Positions 1 to 6,775 are shown, counted from the stretch's first letter. The stretch: 7,176 bases of DNA from JADHUC01 sp964617665 (GCA_964617665.1 CAZUAH010000675.1:1-7176); one strand, 5' to 3'. Notes: generated by a model from the sequence alone, not told the origin. Numbers and translations: made by a program.

Positions 1-1254
1 GTGGAGTCCCTCAAAATGATCCCCAATCGTGAAGAGAATCTGGGCCGCCGGATTCTTCTCGTAAATCCGCGGGTGCCGGTAATAGACTTCCAAGATCATG
101 GTCGCCAGCGATGTGTTGTAGATACGACCACCCCTCGCGGTACCGTGGCCGCCGTCGAAGTGCCAGCTTCCTTGTGCCGGGCCGTCCTTGTCTTGGCTGC
201 TGACGAGGTAATCTCGCATTTTCACATTCCATTTGCCCCAGTGCTCGCCACCAAACTGAAACATGATCTGCGTGGCGTAGTAGTTGTAGTACATGTTGGT
301 GCTGGACGGTCCTTCAGCACTAAGGTACTTCATGCCCTCTGTTAGGGCCTCGCGGTCGCGTGGCCAGCCCAGATACATCCGACAAAGTAGCCCTATGGCG
401 GTTGTCGTGCTACGTTTTCCCGGTGTCGTGTAACCGTAATAGGCACCGCCCGATGCTTGTACCGAATTCAGGAACTTGGTAGCACCGCGAATGGTATTTG
501 GGTGGACTTGCATATATGCCATGTGGCCGCTCTTCAGCGCCATCAACTGCCAGCCGGTGACCGAGGTGTCTCCGGGCTGGCGAGGACTATAACGCCAGCC
601 ACCACCGACGGGATCCTGGGCAAAGGTGATGAAGTTCAAGGAGGCTTGGGCCGGGGCCAGCAGCTTCTTGTCGTGCGTCAGGGCGTACGCTTCGCACAGC
701 GCGATTGACGACAGGCCGTGCGAGTACATGCTGCCGCCGCTTTCGTGCATACCGCCGTCTTTCCCCTGGTGTGTCATCAAGTACTCCAACCCACGCTCTA
801 CGGTCGCTTTGTACTTGCCATCGGCATGCGTTTGGCCGGCTCCCAGGAATGCCAAGAGCGCTATTGCCGTTGCGGCGTTCCGGGCAGATGTCGAATCGCC
901 GGCGTGGTCCGCAGCGCGGACTCCTGGATCATGGCCAAAGCGATGGTCGAAATTCCAGCCGCCATCGGCCGTCTGGGCCGCGGTCAGCCACTTCAGAGCA
1001 GCGGCCACCGCCGCCTCGCTGGCAGCATTACCTCCGTATTTCTTCACACAGGCGGTCCGATTGGCTGCCGTGTGCCGGCTCTTCAGCCCCGGGCTCTTAG
1101 CCTTGCCGTCTTCCGTCAGCGGTACGCTTATTGCCGCGGCCGAGTCGGCCCGCTCACTAGCCTGCTCTTCGGCGGCTTCACCCGCCGAAAGGTCTCCGCA
1201 TGCCCAGAAACACGTAACAGCCGCGACCAACACACGAGAGCCAAACCTGAACAT
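1..1254 (-). CDS. Secreted prenyltransferase/squalene-oxidase-repeat protein (C-terminus beyond window edge)
   Basis: The minus strand reads open from an ATG at 1254 to the left edge (418 codons, no stop), so only the extreme C-terminus is missing. Residues 1-25 form a signal peptide: MFRFGSR, a hydrophobic VLVAAVTCFWACG stretch, then LSAGEA. From about residue 80, alpha-helical repeats of the alpha/alpha-toroid type follow one another: ALKWLTAAQTADGGWNF (87-103), GLEYLMTHQGKDGGM (155-169), SLNFITFAQDPVGGGWRY (205-222), ATKFLNSVQASGGAYYGY (258-275), and a Tyr/Trp-rich end with MYYNYYATQ (321-329), GSWHF and SLATMILEVYYRH. These QxxxGGW-like units are typical of terpenoid cyclase/prenyltransferase toroid folds. 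Where triterpene cyclases carry DxDD, this protein has GDTSVTGWQ (228-236) with a single Asp, so cyclase chemistry is unlikely. I recall close homologues as common, uncharacterised planctomycete proteins. It is probably exported; role unknown. The start is supported by AAGGAG seven bases upstream. Family assignment firm, function not. Confidence 0.88.
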   Translation of the reverse strand, partial: MFRFGSRVLVAAVTCFWACGDLSAGEAAEEQASERADSAAAISVPLTEDGKAKSPGLKSRHTAANRTACVKKYGGNAASEAAVAAALKWLTAAQTADGGWNFDHRFGHDPGVRAADHAGDSTSARNAATAIALLAFLGAGQTHADGKYKATVERGLEYLMTHQGKDGGMHESGGSMYSHGLSSIALCEAYALTHDKKLLAPAQASLNFITFAQDPVGGGWRYSPRQPGDTSVTGWQLMALKSGHMAYMQVHPNTIRGATKFLNSVQASGGAYYGYTTPGKRSTTTAIGLLCRMYLGWPRDREALTEGMKYLSAEGPSSTNMYYNYYATQIMFQFGGEHWGKWNVKMRDYLVSSQDKDGPAQGSWHFDGGHGTARGGRIYNTSLATMILEVYYRHPRIYEKNPAAQILFTIGDHFEGLH

Positions 1255-1261
1255 GGCACAA

Positions 1262-1267
1262 CTCCTT
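1262..1267 (-). promoter_or_regulatory. Ribosome binding site for the toroid-repeat protein
   Basis: AAGGAG on the minus strand, seven bases before the ATG at 1254. It is a near-perfect Shine-Dalgarno and fixes the start of a gene that has no stop codon inside the window. Confidence 0.8.
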
Positions 1268-1494
1268 AGAGAATAGAGCTGACGCTCCGCGACACGCGCC
1301 CCTGCTTGCCAACGTCATCGACGTGAATCACCAGTTTCCGGCCACATCTCAGTATAGCCGTTGCCGAATCGTTGCGCCGACCGTCGAGCCGTAACTTTTG
1401 CACAGATCCCGTTTGTTCCTTATCATGAAAGTGCAGTGCCGTACCAGTCGCCGCCTCGGGCGGATAGGGGCTCCGGGAAGATTGGACCATTCGA
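1268..1494. promoter_or_regulatory. Divergent intergenic region with weak promoter candidates
   Basis: About 230 bases separate the minus-strand toroid gene from the plus-strand membrane-protein remnant, so promoters for both should lie here. On the minus strand a TATACT hexamer (1351-1356) could be a -10 element, but no good -35 partner is visible. On the plus strand TATCAT (1421-1426) lies 17 bases after TTGCAC (1398-1403), a weak sigma70-like pair. Planctomycete promoters are poorly conserved, so both are guesses. An open frame crosses this stretch on the minus strand (1266-1571), but its product resembles nothing I know and it covers the start of the opposing gene, so I do not call it. 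Confidence 0.25.
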
Positions 1495-1811
1495 ATGAAC
1501 GCCATGCGTGACGGATTTCGTGTGCGTTTCAATCTACGAATGATCTTTCTAGCAATTGTCGTCATCGCCATTGGCTGTGCGCTGTTGTTTTCGGTTCAGA
1601 CCATATCGCTGTGCCATTGTTTCTGTTCGTCAATGTGGCCTTGCCAGCGTTGCTGACGGCGGGCATTGTCTTCGGGCGCCGCGGATTGCGTGCGTTCTGT
1701 ATCGGCGCTCTATTTCCGACTGGGCTAGTTCTATACGCGACTGGATGGGTCCTTGGACTCTCACTGATTGACAGTCCCAATTACGGCAAACGCGAACTAA
1801 CTCTTTTGTAA
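1495..1811 (+). pseudogene. Small membrane protein, frameshifted and cut at its 3' end
   Basis: Two reading frames each carry part of one protein. From ATG 1504 (or in-frame ATG 1495) the first encodes a basic leader, RVRFNLR, then a hydrophobic segment, MIFLAIVVIAIGCALLF, before running into a stop at about 1649. The neighbouring frame, open to TAA 1809-1811, encodes PLFLFVNVALPALLTAGIVF, then GRRGLRAFCIG and ALFPTGLVLYATGWVLGL, that is, two more membrane segments around a basic loop. One extra T in the run at 1588-1591 would join them as a continuous three-segment protein of about 105 residues. The basic 'RFxLR' leader followed by a membrane helix, and the 'RRAFxxG' loop, recall a large group of small planctomycete membrane proteins of unknown function. 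The last residues after about LSLIDS probably come from the adjoining IS end rather than the original gene. GGGAAG (1475-1480) is a distant RBS candidate. A sequencing error in the T run cannot be excluded. Confidence 0.55.
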
Positions 1812-2110
1812 TCCAAGGACTTGCGAAAGGTAATCGGTATTCCAGCCTGCCATGCGACGCCGCATGGCGATGCTTTCTTTGTCGGTGCATTGCTTTAACA
1901 GGCTGATTGCGAACCGTTTCAACCAGGCAACATTATCGGCGGCATGACGGTCTCTCAGACGACTTTCGTCTTTGCGAAACGTCACATCGAGGCACCAGTG
2001 CAGCGTGTTTTCAATTCCCCAATGACCGCGAACGGCACCGGCAAAACGCTTGACACCAAGACGAAGCGAACTGATGAAATAACGCACCGAGATTGTGCTT
2101 GCGATCATGC
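1783..2110 (-). mobile_element. ISAs1-family insertion sequence remnant (3' part only)
   Basis: Only the part of the element carrying the 3' third of the transposase gene is left. On the right, homology changes abruptly to rbsC at about 2105-2112, so the 5' two thirds of the transposase and one IS end are gone. On the left the end is not clearly defined. The sequence around 1783-1794 (CGGCAAACGC) may be the degenerate terminal repeat, as it lies just past the transposase stop where the end should be. No target-site duplication can be tested because one end is missing. Confidence 0.65.
1797..2102 (-). pseudogene. ISAs1-family transposase, C-terminal fragment
   Basis: The minus-strand frame ending in TAG (1797-1799) encodes the classic C-terminal block of ISAs1/H-repeat transposases: RYFISSL, then VRGHWGIENTLHWCLDVTF, then KDESRLRDRHAADNVAW and LKRFAISLLKQ, ending in DYLSQVLGL. 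The Glu of HWGIEN (codon 2010-2012) should be the last acidic residue of the DDE catalytic set; the two upstream Asp residues are absent. The family is usually around 370-390 residues and about 100 remain, so it cannot transpose. The frame stays open to 2180, but the part before about 2102 is antisense to the rbsC fragment and is not transposase. What is left has no internal stops, which suggests fairly recent decay. Confidence 0.85.
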
Positions 2111-2111
2111 G

Positions 2112-2443
2112 AACGTAGATCGAATCAAAGTGGCGATCTACACGCTGGCCGGGGGCTGTCGGCAATCGCAGGCTTGATCGTCACATCGCGGCTTGATTCC
2201 GCCCAGCCGAACGCCGGTACAGGCTACGAGCTTGACAGTATTGCAGCGGTCGTCATTGGCGGAACTTCTCTGTCCGGCGGTCGCGGCTCCATTCTCGGAA
2301 CGGTCATTGGCTGTTTGATTATCGGTGTGCTCAACAGCGGTCTAGTGTTGCTCGACGTCTCGCCGTTCTGGCAGCAAGTGGTCAAGGGAGGAGTCATTCT
2401 CCTGGCCGTCGCCATAGACAGGTTGAGGGGCGCAGCTGACTGA
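2112..2443 (+). pseudogene. rbsC: Ribose-type ABC transporter permease, C-terminal fragment with frameshift
   Basis: This is the last third of an RbsC-like inner-membrane permease, which would form the channel of a ribose or related sugar importer. The first part, NVDRIKVAIYTLAGG, is in one frame (2112-2156). The rest starts at CTG 2156 in another: LSAIAGLIVTSRLDSAQ, NAGTGYELDSIAAVVIGGTS, LSGGRGSILGTVIG, then SPFWQQVVKGGVILLAVAID, with TGA at 2441-2443. The E. coli protein has the matching order (INVNKIKIIVYSLCG, SSAQPTAGTGYELDAIAAVV), so the two frames are clearly one gene. Adding one G to the GGGGG run at 2151-2155 restores the frame exactly. Everything upstream, including the first membrane segments, has been replaced by the IS remnant, and no rbsA or rbsB partner is present. 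It is non-functional as it stands. The family call is strong; the sugar specificity is not known. Confidence 0.88.
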
Positions 2444-2589
2444 CATGAGCTGACACGAAAGCAACTCGGGACGGAATTGACAATCCGTCCTACTTTTTCT
2501 GCACCCTCCATTCTTTTCTCGCGGTCCGCCGAGCACAGCCTTCCCGGTTGCTGTTGGCAATGGCTGTTCTTAAGCGGAGGGCGTGTGCT
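2444..2589. other. Convergent intergenic spacer
   Basis: The spacer lies between the end of the rbsC fragment (plus) and the end of the lyase gene (minus). Besides the palindrome listed separately, it holds a weaker nested inverted repeat, ACAGCC (2535-2540) with GGCTGT (2562-2567), enclosing TTGC (2548-2551) with GCAA (2557-2560). This could fold behind the lyase stop but has no T run on the minus strand. No gene is visible here. Confidence 0.5.
2469..2498 (+). terminator. Palindrome followed by T run; likely terminator and dispersed repeat copy A
   Basis: GGACGGA (2469-2475) pairs with TCCGTCC (2484-2490). TTG and CAA inside can pair further across one mismatch. A five-T run follows at 2494-2498. 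Placed 25 bases after the rbsC stop, this is a good rho-independent terminator on the plus strand. The same palindrome recurs at 6807-6827, so it may be a dispersed repeat doing terminator duty. Confidence 0.6.
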
Positions 2590-5274
2590 TCACTCGTCTT
2601 GAGTCCCTGTGAGCAGTTCGCCGCGAACCAGGGCAGATCCCGCAATCCGAAACTTCGCCTTGCCGACAATGCCCCAGCAGGGGAAATACTCAAGCTTCAC
2701 CAGGTTCGGTGTGATGGTCATGCCCGGCTCGTCGTTGGAGTGGATGAGTGTCTCGCCGCCACGGACCTGGATGTGGTCGATTTGAAATGCTTGCACCAGA
2801 ACACCGCCTTCGTCGACCAACAACGTGTGGCCCGCCAGTGAACCATCGGTCGGGAGGGGAACGTCGGTGACGAAAGCGTCGAACCGGTCACCGGCTTCGA
2901 TGCGGTAGGTCTTGATCAGCTCACCACTGTAGGAAGTATTGGTGCTGATCTTGTGATTGTCTGTTTCCAATAGGTCGCCATCGACCAGGTACGCCCAACC
3001 GCTGGCGGCATCGTATCGGGCGGAAACGTGGGCGAAACGCCCGCGCATGTGCAGCTTGCCATCGGCTGTCTGGCGAGCTTGCCACGGCTCGTCGTCTGCG
3101 GTTGAGATGATGGTGTCCACGCGATCCGGAAGTGTAACACGGATAGCGACCGCGCCGGTGTCGGACGGCGCCAGCTCAACGGGCTCCACCTTCTGCACCA
3201 ACGGTTCGCCGACGTAAGGATGGTGGACGGCGACGAACAGACTCTCGCCGTCAGATTGGCGTACAGCAAGGAACGGCGCCACGCCCTTCCGTCGCATGGC
3301 GGGTGCCATTCCCTGGATGATCATCGTTCCCGGCTGTGGCAAGACGAATGTCTTGAGTGATGAAGATCCATCGTCCAGGGCAAACGTCGCCGTCCAGCCG
3401 CCGTCAGTTGCGCCGCTTCGAAGCTCGCCGATGTACTCGTGCAGCGTCCCGTCCATTCGTTCGTCGAGTGCGACGGAGAGCTTGACGCTGTGAGGAAGAT
3501 CGAGACAGGAGTGCAGCATGTAGTCGTGCACTTTGCCTCCCCTGACGCGGAACACATCGACGATGTAGCAGTCCACGTCATTGATTTTCACCAACGCCAC
3601 GGTGCGCCGGTACAAGTCCATCTCGACCGACGACCCATACGCGCGATGGCCGTCTGCTTCGACGACCCGTACGATTTCGAACTCCGAATTGAACAGACGC
3701 AACGTGCCATTGTTCATGTTGTCGCCGTAGCACCTCCAGCGCCAGTACCAATCGGGTACGCCGGGAATCGCGTCGGTCGGCTGCGGTTGGCGCTTGGGTG
3801 TGTGCTTGTCCCAGCGGGTCGTATGGTTCTTTCCGTCCACGACAACCGTCACGTGACCGGCTGTGGCCCGATGCCACTCACGCGTCGTGTTGGTGATCTC
3901 CAGGGGCCGGTACCGCGTCTCTGAGATCAATTCTCGTCCCTTCGCCCAGAGGATCAGGTTGAGCATGTCACAATGCTCGTGGCCGTGCGTGCCACCGAAG
4001 TGCAGCGTAGCCTGCACCATGTCAGGTCGGGTTTTCCCATATCCCAGGATTGCGTGGCCAGTGCAGCCGAAGAGATATGACTTTCCCTGCGTGACGGGTG
4101 GCACGCCGTACGCCCGGTGAGGATACGTGGTGTCATGCACTGTTTGCCAGACGCCATTCGGTTGCTGGAGGCGAAACAGGACCTGGTCGGCCCGGGCCAT
4201 GGGCCGCGCCAAAGGTGTCTCCATATCGAGGTCGTCGAACCGAGTCCCGTCGAACTCGCTCACAAAGCCCGGCGGGTCCGTGTAGCCCTGAAGGTGTCTG
4301 GTGATGATGCCTTTCAGTCCATAGTGGACTTGTTTGTGATACGAAGCCGTGCCCTCCAACCACCAGCCGTCAGCGCAGAATCCAACTTTGTACAGATCCT
4401 TCACCCGCTTGGCGCAGCGGTGCACCCACTCGGGCTGGCCGAGGTATTTCGCAAAGATCAGAATGCCATCGATCTGGTACGGCTCGCAGTTGAACATCTT
4501 CCACCCAAACCGGAACTGAAACGCAACGTGACGATGCAGCATGCTGCTGATGTCGTCGAGCGTGTCGGCCTCCTGCATCGCGCCGCTCTTGTAGATCAGG
4601 TCGTACGCGTGCAGCAGAGGCACGCCATTGTGGATGTCGAGGAACACCCACGTGCCCCAGAAGCCCTTCGGATTGCCGCTGTTGAGCTGGTGTGTCTCGG
4701 TCTGAGGGAAGGCTTTGCTGTCGCGGAAGATGAGCCACTTCGGGATCTGCTCAGCAAACCGGTCCAGTAACGCCGCCGCTTTTCTGGCGTGGGGGAGGTC
4801 CTTCGTCACGTGGTACAGCAGCGCGAAGTGGTAGCACGCGTTTCGCATGACGAAGTTCTGCTCGTCCAGCGCCCCCTTGTCGGAGATGCGTGAGCAGAGC
4901 TCCTCGTCCGATACGCTCAACAGATCAGCGACCGTGGCTCGACAGGCGGCCTCCGCGAGCTTCCGATACCGGTCGCTCTCCGTGATCTCCCATAAACCGA
5001 TCGCCGCCCTGACCGCTCCTTCGTAGTTGTCGCGGCGTTGATACTTGCCCGGTGTCTCGTTCGAGTAAGCTGCTCGCAGCCCCGCCACATCCAGTCCGTC
5101 GATGGGCTTGATCCGCTCGACAAGATCGGCTTGTTCACCCACGAATGTCGTGACAGGACGTTGAATGGCGATGGGCGCGCCACACGCTGCGATATCTGCG
5201 CGGGTCAGGGTGATTACTCCTACCGCAATCGCAGCGAGAAGCCGGTTTGTCGTCTTCTGCGTTAGTCGTCCCAC
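2590..5274 (-). CDS. Secreted heparinase II/III-family polysaccharide lyase
   Basis: From GTG 5274 to TGA 2590-2592 the product is 894 residues. The N-terminus (GRLTQKTTNR, then LLAAIAVGVITLT) is an export signal. IAAC at 28-31 fits a lipobox, but R and D just before it weaken a lipoprotein call. Residues about 60-360 are a helical toroid of the alginate-lyase/heparinase type, with FNCEPYQIDG (N262) and EGTASYHKQVHYG (Y311, H312, H317, Y318). A beta-sandwich part starts near 420 with GGTHGHEHCDMLNLILWAKG (H430, H432, H434, D436), the heparinase II/III metal and active-site block, followed by HRATAGHVTVVVDGK (H474). Such enzymes cut uronic-acid polysaccharides by beta-elimination, with Tyr and His as acid and base. 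The position that I expect to be an Asn-His pair reads Asn-Cys here. The frame is open upstream to 5439, inside the hydrolase gene, but the signal peptide and GGAGAG favour GTG 5274. Substrate not predictable. Confidence 0.85.
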   Translation of the reverse strand: MGRLTQKTTNRLLAAIAVGVITLTRADIAACGAPIAIQRPVTTFVGEQADLVERIKPIDGLDVAGLRAAYSNETPGKYQRRDNYEGAVRAAIGLWEITESDRYRKLAEAACRATVADLLSVSDEELCSRISDKGALDEQNFVMRNACYHFALLYHVTKDLPHARKAAALLDRFAEQIPKWLIFRDSKAFPQTETHQLNSGNPKGFWGTWVFLDIHNGVPLLHAYDLIYKSGAMQEADTLDDISSMLHRHVAFQFRFGWKMFNCEPYQIDGILIFAKYLGQPEWVHRCAKRVKDLYKVGFCADGWWLEGTASYHKQVHYGLKGIITRHLQGYTDPPGFVSEFDGTRFDDLDMETPLARPMARADQVLFRLQQPNGVWQTVHDTTYPHRAYGVPPVTQGKSYLFGCTGHAILGYGKTRPDMVQATLHFGGTHGHEHCDMLNLILWAKGRELISETRYRPLEITNTTREWHRATAGHVTVVVDGKNHTTRWDKHTPKRQPQPTDAIPGVPDWYWRWRCYGDNMNNGTLRLFNSEFEIVRVVEADGHRAYGSSVEMDLYRRTVALVKINDVDCYIVDVFRVRGGKVHDYMLHSCLDLPHSVKLSVALDERMDGTLHEYIGELRSGATDGGWTATFALDDGSSSLKTFVLPQPGTMIIQGMAPAMRRKGVAPFLAVRQSDGESLFVAVHHPYVGEPLVQKVEPVELAPSDTGAVAIRVTLPDRVDTIISTADDEPWQARQTADGKLHMRGRFAHVSARYDAASGWAYLVDGDLLETDNHKISTNTSYSGELIKTYRIEAGDRFDAFVTDVPLPTDGSLAGHTLLVDEGGVLVQAFQIDHIQVRGGETLIHSNDEPGMTITPNLVKLEYFPCWGIVGKAKFRIAGSALVRGELLTGTQDE

Positions 5275-5277
5275 CTG

Positions 5278-5283
5278 CTCTCC
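5278..5283 (-). promoter_or_regulatory. Ribosome binding site deciding the lyase start
   Basis: GGAGAG on the minus strand sits just before GTG 5274 (GGAG five bases away). It supports starting the lyase at GTG directly before its signal peptide rather than at the longer in-frame start at 5439, which would place 55 unlikely residues ahead of the signal. Confidence 0.6.
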
Positions 5284-5401
5284 ATTCGGGCAAACGGCGT
5301 TTTGATCCGGTCGCCAGTGTACGAAGTCGGCCGAAGGTGGCTGTCGATCTGTGGCGTGGTCCCGACACACGATAGCCGATACTCTGACCCCACGCGATCC
5401 G

Positions 5402-6760
5402 CTATTGTGACGGTTTCCAGTACCGGGGCAGCCAACCAAACTCTGGATCCCGCTCGACGACCGGCGCGTCAGTCAGTTTGCGAGGGGTGGTCGACACGTA
5501 GCCTGAGATTCCCTGGGCGATATCGGATACCTCGACCATGATTGCGTCGGGCACTTTGCCATGGATATTGCCCTCCCAGTGATCGTCCCTGTTCCACATG
5601 TGATAGTGGTACCACATCACGTCGCGCCACTGGGGATTGTCGGTGTAGGCAACCCAAAGCTTGGCGACCTTGACCTTGGCGTCGCCGGTGATCTTTGCGC
5701 GAACGATCGTGCGATTGTCTTTCCTTTCCGTGGCTACGTTGGAGATGCGGGTGAGTGGCCGGCCATCGAACGTGTGGGCAACCCACATCAGAAAATCCAT
5801 GTACTGGACGGGATGGTAGGTCGAATGGACGTAGTTCGGGATCATCTCGACGGTGAGGGGGCAGCGCAACTGCTGCTCCATCAAGGTCACGTTGAACATC
5901 TTGTAGCCACCCTCGTTGGTCACGCCGAGATAGAAGACGGGCACGTCGACCTGTTCCTGGAAGAACGGGTAATAGAAGGACACGTTTGGATGGATCTTGC
6001 TCGGCAGATAAACCCCCTCGTTGCCCATGATGATGGCCGAGGCAACCCGGCCGTCCATGGCGGCGGCGACCGGAGCGCTGCGCCCTCGCTTTGAGTGCCC
6101 GCCAAGGACCGCCTTGACCGTATCGAGGTCCAGCAGCTCCTGAAACGCGTTCATTGCTTGGATGTAGACGACTGCCAATTGGCAGTTCATGTTGTAGTAG
6201 TTCTTGCCCGTTTCCTTGCGCAGTCGGCCGAGGATGAGGATATCGCGTTCGATGCTGGAGCCGTCTTCATACACGCCCGGATTCGCAAGGACCATGGTCG
6301 GGTAGCCTGTGCGTGCCGCGATCGGTTCGCCATACTCGGCGATCTCATGCTCCATGATCGTGCCGTGGCCACCGCCAAAGATGACCACCTTGCCTTTCCG
6401 CTCGGGCGTCATGTTGCGCGAGTTGTCTTCGGGCATGAGGATCGTGCAGGGATGGCCCCACTTTTTTCCCGCGATCCGTTGGCTCCAGAAATGGGCCTTC
6501 ACTTTGCGGAGTTTCTGGGAGGGGTCGGTGTCGCTCGTGATGATTTCGTCCGATTCGATGGTGAACTCGATCGGGACAACGTGCTCCCGCTTGAGAATCG
6601 GCCAAATCTCGCGAGGCTTGGGAATGGTTTTGGCCGCTTCGCTGAAATCGGTCAGGTTATCATCGGCGGGTTCCGCAGCCAGTGTCTGCAGCGACGTGAA
6701 AAGCAGAATCAGCAGGTAAAGTGGTGCGTGAAGCAAGCATCTTTGAAAACAGCAGGCCAT
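5402..6760 (-). CDS. Secreted alpha/beta-hydrolase, PhoPQ-activated pathogenicity-related (AprA)-like
   Basis: From ATG 6760 to TAG 5402-5404 the product is 452 residues. MACCFQRC, then LLHAPLYLLILLFTSL, then QTLAA form a signal peptide, with cleavage likely near A29. A hydrolase core follows: FGGGHGT (128-134) is suited to the oxyanion region, and GGHSKRGRSA (220-229) is the nucleophile elbow with S223, shortly followed by MDGRVASAI. The SKRG elbow, the preceding MNAFQELL helix and the later IPNYVHST (H312) recall the PhoPQ-activated pathogenicity-related family (GxSKRGW, DxRV, PNxxH). Where that family has its acid residue in a 'DeF' loop, this protein has VTNEGGYKMFN, so the triad acid may be E283 or lie elsewhere. 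Residues about 345-452 (VRAKITGDAKVKVAKLWVAY onward) form a beta domain resembling the C-terminal domain of that family. The lyase gene follows 127 bp downstream in the same direction, suggesting a shared glycan-processing role. Esterase activity is an inference. Confidence 0.75.
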   Translation of the reverse strand: MACCFQRCLLHAPLYLLILLFTSLQTLAAEPADDNLTDFSEAAKTIPKPREIWPILKREHVVPIEFTIESDEIITSDTDPSQKLRKVKAHFWSQRIAGKKWGHPCTILMPEDNSRNMTPERKGKVVIFGGGHGTIMEHEIAEYGEPIAARTGYPTMVLANPGVYEDGSSIERDILILGRLRKETGKNYYNMNCQLAVVYIQAMNAFQELLDLDTVKAVLGGHSKRGRSAPVAAAMDGRVASAIIMGNEGVYLPSKIHPNVSFYYPFFQEQVDVPVFYLGVTNEGGYKMFNVTLMEQQLRCPLTVEMIPNYVHSTYHPVQYMDFLMWVAHTFDGRPLTRISNVATERKDNRTIVRAKITGDAKVKVAKLWVAYTDNPQWRDVMWYHYHMWNRDDHWEGNIHGKVPDAIMVEVSDIAQGISGYVSTTPRKLTDAPVVERDPEFGWLPRYWKPSQ

Positions 6761-6768
6761 CACGACGT

Positions 6769-6775
6769 CTCCCTT
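6769..6775 (-). promoter_or_regulatory. Ribosome binding site for the hydrolase
   Basis: AAGGGAG on the minus strand ends eight bases before ATG 6760. With the signal peptide that starts there, it shows that translation begins at 6760, not at the in-frame ATG at 7015. Confidence 0.75.

Noticed and set aside
1..345. Plus-strand frame starting at the first base
   Set aside because: It is the antisense of the toroid gene's C-terminal repeats, and its apparent start is only the window edge.
626..1276. Plus-strand open frames of 131-216 codons
   Set aside because: They are opposite the toroid-repeat protein, whose repeats and RBS are clear; composition is Ala/Ser/Arg-rich and motif-free.
1266..1571. 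Minus-strand open frame of 101 codons upstream of the toroid gene
   Set aside because: It has no recognisable domain, no clear RBS, and is antisense to the start of the membrane-protein frame. Its end sits in the leader of the toroid gene.
1580..1600. Programmed -1 frameshift in the membrane-protein gene
   Set aside because: No slippery heptamer of the X XXY YYZ kind is present, since the tRNAs could not re-pair at TTG TTT TCG. No obvious downstream stimulatory structure was seen. Mutation or sequencing error is simpler.
2548..2841. Plus-strand open frame of 97 codons
   Set aside because: It is mostly antisense to the 3' end of the lyase gene and has no recognisable domain.
4117..4770. Plus-strand open frame of 217 codons
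   Set aside because: It is antisense to the heparinase II/III gene, which has a signal peptide, motifs and RBS. The frame is a by-product of high GC content.
5561..6094. Plus-strand open frame of 177 codons
   Set aside because: It is antisense to the hydrolase gene across its catalytic Ser region and has no family resemblance.
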